Source: Pelargonium nanum
Lineage: Eukaryota; Streptophyta; Magnoliopsida; Geraniales; Geraniaceae
DNA: 26,451 bases
Reading direction: 5' to 3'
Assembly (NCBI GenBank): GCA_036897485.1
Contig: JAYMTF010001089.1
Location: forward strand, 1-26,451
Of this stretch, positions 21,228 to 26,451 are shown piece by piece. The position numbers and the translations under genes were made by a program. The notes beneath the pieces are model-generated. The model ran no database searches. It saw only the letters and a program-made list of their open reading frames with translations, and was not told where the DNA came from. Positions within the stretch are counted from its first letter, which is position 1. Each line of letters opens with the position of its first letter.

Positions 21228-22835
21228 TTATGTGAGTTTTTGGTGTCCATATTTGATTGGCAGTAGCTCAAGAGCTGTTTTCTTGTGAGTGACAAGACCG
21301 GGTAGCTCTTCCGTGTCGATGTCTTCAGCCTTCATCCCCTCTGGCAATTTCCAGTCGAAACAGTACAAGAGATTGGCTAGCATCAGCATCACCATGGCCG
21401 TCCCCAATTGAATCCCGGGACAGCCTCTCCGCCCAGATCCGAACGGCAGCAACTCGAAATCCTGGCCCCGGAAGTCCACGGAGCTATCTGTAAATCTCTC
21501 CGGGTAAAATTCTTCAGGGTTTTTCCAGCTTGTGGGGTCCCGTCCCAGCGCATAAATGTTAACCTCTATCCGGGTTTTGGGATAGACATTATAGCCATTG
21601 ATTTTGAAGTGGGAGATGGCTTCTCTGGGAATGAGAAATGGAGAGGGTGGATGAATTCTCAGCGTCTCTTTCACCACCATCTTCAGATACTGAAGCTGAT
21701 TGGCATCAGTTTCCGAGACCTTTCCTCTACTTCCGGTGTAGCTTCTGACTTCATCTTGTGCTTTCTTCATCACTCTCGGGTTCCTAGCGAGCTCCGTCAT
21801 TGCCCAGATGACACAAACCGAGCTCGAGTCCACTCCGCCAAGGAACATGTTCTGTCAATCGAGTTCGGTTAACTGTAAATAACATGAGAGATGGAGGATT
21901 TGAAGGTAAGTACTTACTGTCATGATTGCTTTAACATGATTGTGGGTGAGAGCAATTCCAATTCCGTCCCTATGTCCCGTCTCCGCGGCCTTGAGAAGCA
22001 TGCCAACCATGTGCTGGCTCGTCTTTCCGGTCTGGACATGATGGTCTATTATGTCCTGGTAGAAAGCATCCAGTTCCCGGAAGATCCTCTCCGTCCTCCC
22101 CCGGAGACCGGTGAGCCAGTCTACAATCCAACCAACGCACGGGAACAAATCAGCTGCATTGAAGCTCCCCGTCACGAGCATGGCCTCGTGAAGCAGTTCT
22201 TGGAACCTGTCATTGTCCAATCCCGTCTCTTGGAAGCTCTTCCCGAAAGCAACCCTACATATTATAGCCGCTGTACACGGGAATATCATCTTGCAAAGAT
22301 CCACGGGGCGTGCGTGGGACGACAATTGGGCGATCATGGAAGCAACTTCTTGTTCCCTCGCGAGCCGAAAAGAGTGGACTCTTTTGGCACTCAAGAGCTG
22401 AAGGGCGCAAAACTTTCGCATCTCCTTCCAGTAGTCTCCGTAGGGGGAGAAGGCGAGGTCCCGGAACCCGTAGGTGAGGCGGGCAGTGCCGGTGAGAGGA
22501 GGTCTAGAGCAGCAGCGGAGATCGTGAGTGTTGAGCACTTGTTTGGCATCTCGGGCGGAGGAGACGACGAGGGTGGGGACGCGGCCAAGTCGGAGGAGCA
22601 TGACGGGGCCATAGGTGGCGGAGAGTCGTCGGAGAGAGTGGTGGGGCCAGGAAACGGTTTGGGGCACGTTTTCCGGGAAAGGGAGGGTGGGAGGGCCAGG
22701 AGGGAGGTGTTTTTTTGAAGCAATAATGTAGTGTTTTGTGAACAGAAAGAGTAGTAGCAACAAAAGAGGGATCAAAAGATGATTATAATAAGCTGCTTCT
22801 GCTTGCAAAAAGGCTATTAGACCAAACTTTGTCAT
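21228..22835 (-). CDS. Cytochrome P450, CYP71-family-like monooxygenase
   Basis: This is a haem-thiolate monooxygenase, anchored in the ER membrane, that takes electrons from NADPH-P450 reductase; the substrate is unknown. Exon 1 is 22835-21918 and exon 2 is 21851-21228, joined in phase 0 across a 66-bp GTAAGT..CAG intron. The product is 513 residues, normal for the family. The start is the only Met before the membrane segment (about residues 19-33, Leu-rich). Then come the proline hinge PPGPP, the C-helix WKEMR, and the I-helix GGVDSSS just after the intron, with Ser where Thr is usual in the AGxDT motif. The K-helix ETLR, PERF and the haem loop FGSGRRGCPG with the Cys ligand are intact. The single intron before the I-helix is typical of CYP71-clan genes. 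After the hinge, the usual IGN reads PEN. It converges on SCAB1. The subfamily could not be assigned. Confidence 0.93.
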
Positions 22836-22915
22836 GTATAAATTATATAAAGGAATGTGGTTTCAAGATTGGTTTGCAAGAACATAGGTGTGTATATGTA
22901 TAGAATTGGAGTGTT
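22836..22915 (-). promoter_or_regulatory. Likely P450 promoter
   Basis: On the minus strand two TATA-like sites precede the ATG: TTTATATAA about 10-20 bases upstream, and CTATACATATA about 60-70 bases upstream. The nearer one would put the transcription start past the ATG, so the farther one is the better candidate. This is inference from spacing only. Confidence 0.4.
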
Positions 22916-23363
22916 TTGAATGTGAGAAACGGTGTGTTTTTTTGGTCACATGGTGTTGGCCTAACAAGGTTGCTCAACCCATTTTTCTTTTTTTGTTTGT
23001 TAGTTGTTGAAGAAGCATTTGCAGAGTATACGTAGGGTGAGACAAAGTGGCAGTGGCAGACTGGCAGGTGTGTTTTTTGGAAGGTAGGAACAAGATTCAA
23101 CGGCGTAAATGGCATTATCTGCAGTGCAGTCTGCAGAGATTGAATTGCAACAAAATCAGGGAAACTTTGTGTCTAAGCTTTACAAAGAAAACAAGAAACT
23201 AATTAATGAACCATATCATATGTACATGTACTGCAAAGTTGTAGCAATCCATGAGCATGGTTCACAAGTGATTTGCAACATGCTCAGGTTGTGGGTGCCA
23301 TGCTCACCATTCCTTATCTACCTCGCATACCTTCAAGACCACCTCTTACCTATATTCTTCTGT
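22916..23363. other. P450 upstream region, no gene recognised
   Basis: There is no supported feature. Frames here are short and without recognisable domains. Proximal control sites of the P450 gene should lie here, but no specific motif stands out. Confidence 0.5.
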
Positions 23364-23995
23364 CCAGGGTCTTCTCAAGTATTTCAAGGGGCATGTGCCA
23401 AAAATGAAAATCGAGCCCTTCAAAATTTTAAATCGTGGCCGACCGAGATTTTATAAAAGTAAAAATGATCAGTTAATTGAAATAAATCGGTCGATTGCTG
23501 TTATAAATCATAATTTGTAAATTGTTAAACTTGAGAGTAAAAATTAGATTAAATACAATATTTGATTCATTGGAGCATAATAAAAAGAGAAAAAACTCTT
23601 TTGTATATGTTGGGGTTGTTTAATAATCGAACTGCTTGATTTTTATGAACCACAACCGACTGAGGACTACATTAAAATGCACTACATCAGTTTGGTTAAA
23701 AGTAAATCGGTTTCGATTTTATTTTTAAAACGACCAAATATATACAAATTTAAAATTTTGAACACTTCTAAATACTCAATTAGAACCCATAAAAAATTAC
23801 TTTAAAATTAATTGCATATCTATGCCAAATACGAGACATGTGATTTAAACTATAATTTCAAACTGAATCGAAATATGTAAATGTTTAGATCATTACTAAA
23901 TCTATTTATAAGAGGTCAATTTTGTCCCGATTTTGACTCGATTTTGATTCAGTATCGATCGGTTTTTGTTTTGAAACCCACACTGATTCGGCACA
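23364..23995 (-). repeat. Dispersed repeat, copy B (inverted relative to copy A)
   Basis: The reverse complement aligns with 1659-2317 across its length, with scattered substitutions and small gaps. The conserved ends are GTGCCGA on one side and CCCTTGAAATACTTG..GACC.TGG on the other. No coding frame is shared. Similarity by eye is roughly 70-75 percent, so the two insertions are old or come from diverged family members. Confidence 0.75.
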
Positions 23996-24109
23996 AAAAA
24001 TCGGAAATAAATTAACTAGTGACAGAGCAACACGTGGCTCGTCCAGTAATACAAGAAGTCAACTCGAGTTATTCGATGGATTATAGGTGGAGTAGAAATC
24101 CGACCCAAG

Positions 24110-24432
24110 GCGTGATGGGTCAAGGCTCAATCCGCACAGAGTGCCCATTCACGAGGAAGGCTCAATCTGTATGGAAAGGCTCAAGCCCATAAGCTCTCCT
24201 ACCAGAAGATTCCACTCCTACCGGAAGAGTCCACTCATACTAGAAGAGCCCACTCCTACTAGAAGAGTCCTCTCATACTGGAAGAGTCCTCTCATACTGG
24301 ATGAGTCCTCTCCTATTAGATGAGTTCCCTCTGCATGACGGTCTCACTCATGTCGGACGGTCTCACTCCTACTGGACATACACTATCCTACTGGGCGTAC
24401 ACCACCCTTTCGGATGCGCAATGTCCTACCAG
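24110..24432 (+). repeat. 19-bp minisatellite array 1
   Basis: Clear units start at 24205, 24224, 24243, 24262, 24281, 24300 and 24319, exactly 19 bases apart, with the form GAAGAGTCCTCTCATACTG. Weaker units follow at 24337, 24356, 24375, 24394 and 24413. Degenerate units probably extend left to about 24110. Nineteen is not a multiple of three, so open frames crossing it are not evidence of coding. Confidence 0.92.
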
Positions 24433-24540
24433 ATGCACGCCTCGCTCCACGCGTTCCCATCCGCGAGACTCTCCATCCGTCCGCGTTTGTCCGCACCGAC
24501 CCAAGTCGCCAAGCCCATCTGCGGGCATCCGTGACTTGGA

Positions 24541-24671
24541 GAGCCTTGGTGCTGTTTGAGAAACCTGGTGCTGTTGGAGAACCCTGGTGCTATTTGAGAG
24601 CCCTAGTTCTATGGGAGAGCCCTAATAAAACTGGAGAGCCCGGATAAAACTGGACTGCTCTAGCTAGGGGA
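24541..24671 (+). repeat. 19-bp minisatellite array 2
   Basis: Units start at 24541, 24558, 24577, 24596, 24615, 24634 and 24653. The form is GAGA.CCCTGGTGCTATTT, changing to GAGAGCCC.ATAAAACTG. The period equals that of array 1, and both units begin GA.GA..CC, so the two arrays may be diverged parts of one. Confidence 0.88.
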
Positions 24672-24960
24672 GCCCTGACGTAGGAGGGAAGCCTAGACAT
24701 AACCGCGAACCCTGGAGAGTTTGCATGTCTTTCTCTAGCTTCCCACTCTAGTCACTACCCTTGCCCTAAGTCAGTACCTGTGCTCACGCTATGCGCACGT
24801 CGAGGCGCACATCAGCATGAAGAGAGCATAAACGTCAACGGACACTAGGCTCCGACCCAAGCTACACTTCGCCTCCTACACGGCCAAAAGCCGAAATTAG
24901 TTGTACTCCAGTTGGCAGCCAATTGACGAAGAGACATACTAGACTGAGAGCACCGCCTGC

Positions 24961-25083
24961 CCTGTTGGTTAGCATATCCAACAGGCATCGAAAAGGAGAA
25001 CACCGGTTCCCCTGTTGGTGAGCATATCCAACAGCAGCGGACAAGAGAACAACGACTGCCCTGTTGGTGAGCAGATCCAACAT
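24961..25083 (+). repeat. Three tandem hairpin modules, about 50-bp period
   Basis: CCTGTTGG, a 9-base loop and CCAACAGG occur at 24961-24985 (8-bp stem), 25011-25034 (7-bp stem) and 25060-25082 (6-bp stem), 50 and 49 bases apart. Loops are TTAGCATAT, TGAGCATAT and TGAGCAGAT. Spacers share GAGAACA.CG. The trio lies about 90 bp upstream of a TATA box. Confidence 0.9.
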
Positions 25084-25457
25084 GCCGCAAACGAGAGACC
25101 AGAAAGCTCGGGGGCCCTACCTCGACATCGGTCAATCAGAAGCCGCCATGTGTCATGTAAGCTTGAGGACTATAAAAGGAGTCTCAAGACCACATTATCA
25201 GGTTCGATCAATTCACTACCTAAACGCTACTTGCAAGGACCCGAAAACGCTCTCAAACGTTTTTCGTGTTCTTCGATAATTCATCGCAATCTTCGTGCGT
25301 TCTTCGATATTCAAACGAACCACAAAAATTTGATTCTCAGTCTTACATTATTATTCTGTTTGTGTTGAGAACTCATTCTCACGCCAGAGGCGGTCCCTCG
25401 GACACACATCTAGGAGCACCACTTAACGGTGCTTTACCTGCGCAGGCTACAGCTGGT

Positions 25458-26099
25458 CACTGACCGGATTTGGAGCACTGCTACCACTAGATACCCGAAG
25501 ACCTGAAGACCATAATTTGACTAAGTTACAACTACCTTAACTTGAAAAAAAAGACCAGACGACGACATATAAAGCCTTTGATGTTAAATCAGAAAAAATA
25601 GTTAAATCACACAATCCTCTTCCTACATCCGTCTCTGCCTAAAGTTGTCTAAAAATAAAGTATAGTGTGTCTACAAACTAGTACTAAGTGAGAAGGAGTG
25701 TAAAAGCCTATGTTTTGGGTTTTGAAAAATTATTTTGCAATTGAAGAACTTAAGAAGTGCCACCGCGCACATGACGATAAGAACAAGGTGAATAAAATGA
25801 TACCTAAAGAGGTTAGAAAGAAAATGAAGGTTTTAAACCTAAAAGTAAGTACAATAAAACCTAAATTAAAAGAAACTGACCAATATGAAAAAAAAGACCA
25901 CGGGCACGGAAGCCATGCGCACGACGCCGGCGCCTCGCGCACGGCGCCTTGCGCGCGACACCATGCTTCACGCCATGCTCCACGACCATGCTCTAAGTCC
26001 GTTCGTGCGCTCACGGGCCATGGAGCGACCATTCTGGCAACTACACTCTGTAAAGATTACATTACTCTGCCAAGCCCGTGAGAAAGAAAAACCATGAAC
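25458..26099. other. Spacer between the two LTR-like sequences, no gene recognised
   Basis: It is AT-rich to about 25890, then a GC-rich patch (25900-26010) with many GCGC, CACG and CATGC words. A 123-codon frame at 25710-26081 starts Lys-rich and becomes His/Ala/Arg-rich when it enters the GC-rich patch. It has no recognisable domain, and a comparable frame exists on the other strand, so I do not call it a gene. Confidence 0.45.
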
Positions 26100-26451
26100 G
26101 TCATTCCATGCCGAACGCCGTCAATCTCACCCAAGGACGAGACATACAACTTCCAGTCCTGACTCTAGCCCTGTTGGATCGCTGAACCAACAGGATAGAG
26201 CTCAAGACTGACAACAAGCTCCCGCGGTCCTTCGCCCGATGCCGGACGCTCAAAGGTCACACGCGACAGATAAAAACCCGAAGCTATAAATAGGGCTCCA
26301 AGACCTCACGTAAAAAGGTCATAAAATTTTACATTTGCGCACTCGCTATATAGAACTGAAAACTCTCTCAAAAGTGTTCTTCACGTTCTTCGAGTATTCT
26401 TCGCGTTCTTCGTACGTTCTTCACTTTTTGAACGAACTGCGAAGTTACGAT
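26100..26451 (+). mobile_element. LTR-like sequence B, related to A, cut by the window edge
   Basis: One perfect hairpin (26170-26194, CCTGTTGG / CCAACAGG with a 9-base loop) lies about 90 bp upstream of TATAAATAGGGCTCCAAGACC (26285-26305). The downstream part aligns with sequence A: TCCAAGACC, CTCTCAAA and repeated GTTCTTCG. The right end lies outside the window. Whether A and B are the two LTRs of one element or two related insertions cannot be told here. Confidence 0.45.

Larger units (their letters stand above)
24110..25457 (+). mobile_element. LTR-like sequence A of an unassigned, probably gypsy-type element
   Basis: From left to right it has 19-bp minisatellites, three tandem hairpins (24961-25083), a TATAAAAGG box (25171-25179), and a leader with repeated GTTCTTCG words (25260-25310). 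It then has a CGCCAGAGGCGGTCCCTCGG-to-GCAGG stretch of the kind that ends many plant gypsy LTRs. The TATA-to-leader part resembles 26285-26430. A start near TGATGGGTCAAGG (24113) and an end near 25457 are guesses. No primer-binding site, target duplication or polyprotein was found. Confidence 0.4.

Noticed and set aside
21891..22718. 275-codon plus-strand open frame
   Set aside because: It is the antisense shadow of P450 exon 1; the minus strand carries all the family motifs.
23109..23456. 115-codon open frame upstream of the P450 gene
   Set aside because: It runs into the dispersed repeat at 23364, has no recognisable domain and no splice or family support.
24141..24647. Overlapping repetitive open frames over the minisatellites
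   Set aside because: The 19-bp period shifts frame at each unit, so the repeats cannot encode a repeated peptide; the frames are by-products.
24961..25083. CRISPR-like array (spaced dyads)
   Set aside because: There are only three imperfect units with similar spacers, in a plant nuclear context; it is a tandem duplication inside LTR-like DNA.
25710..26081. 123-codon open frame, Lys-rich then His/Ala/Arg-rich
   Set aside because: Composition follows the underlying DNA change at about 25900, no domain is recognisable, and an open frame of similar length exists on the opposite strand.

Overview
This window is nuclear DNA from a flowering plant, most likely a eudicot. The evidence is spliceosomal introns with GT..AG borders, a plant-only actin-binding protein gene, a CYP71-type cytochrome P450, several plant retroelement types and a small piece of plastid DNA. 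I cannot name the species. Only two host genes can be supported.

Layout. 1-72 is the tRNA-like head of a SINE cut by the window edge. 1082-1241 is a fragment of the plastid petA gene. 1659-2317 is a dispersed repeat with a second, inverted copy at 23364-23995. 3487-6942 is a nest of transposons. An old Ty1/copia reverse transcriptase/RNase H remnant is split by a ~1.55 kb solo LTR (4726-6838), which itself holds a complete 559-bp TRIM element (5392-5950). 7012-10893 is a second copia element with both LTRs, a tRNA primer site and a dead polyprotein. 11399-11955 is a hAT-type MITE carrying a CACTA-type mini-element (11538-11846).

Genes. 13007-20923 (+) is SCAB1, a stomatal closure-related actin-binding protein with 12 coding exons and 490 residues, plus a non-coding first exon and a leader intron. 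Its introns hold an antisense LTR-like insertion, tandem duplications, a GT microsatellite and a second TRIM (18648-19085). 22835-21228 (-) is a complete two-exon CYP71-like P450 of 513 residues. The two genes converge, with 304 bp between their stop codons.

Right end. 24110-26451 looks like promoter and leader sequence of two related LTRs of an unidentified, probably gypsy-type, family. It contains 19-bp minisatellites and a repeated CCTGTTGG/CCAACAGG hairpin upstream of TATA boxes.

The two host genes have unrelated jobs (actin stabilisation and oxidative metabolism), and nothing suggests they form a pathway or cluster. I found no clearly new protein system. The most notable content is the datable transposon nesting and the hairpin/minisatellite architecture at the right edge.
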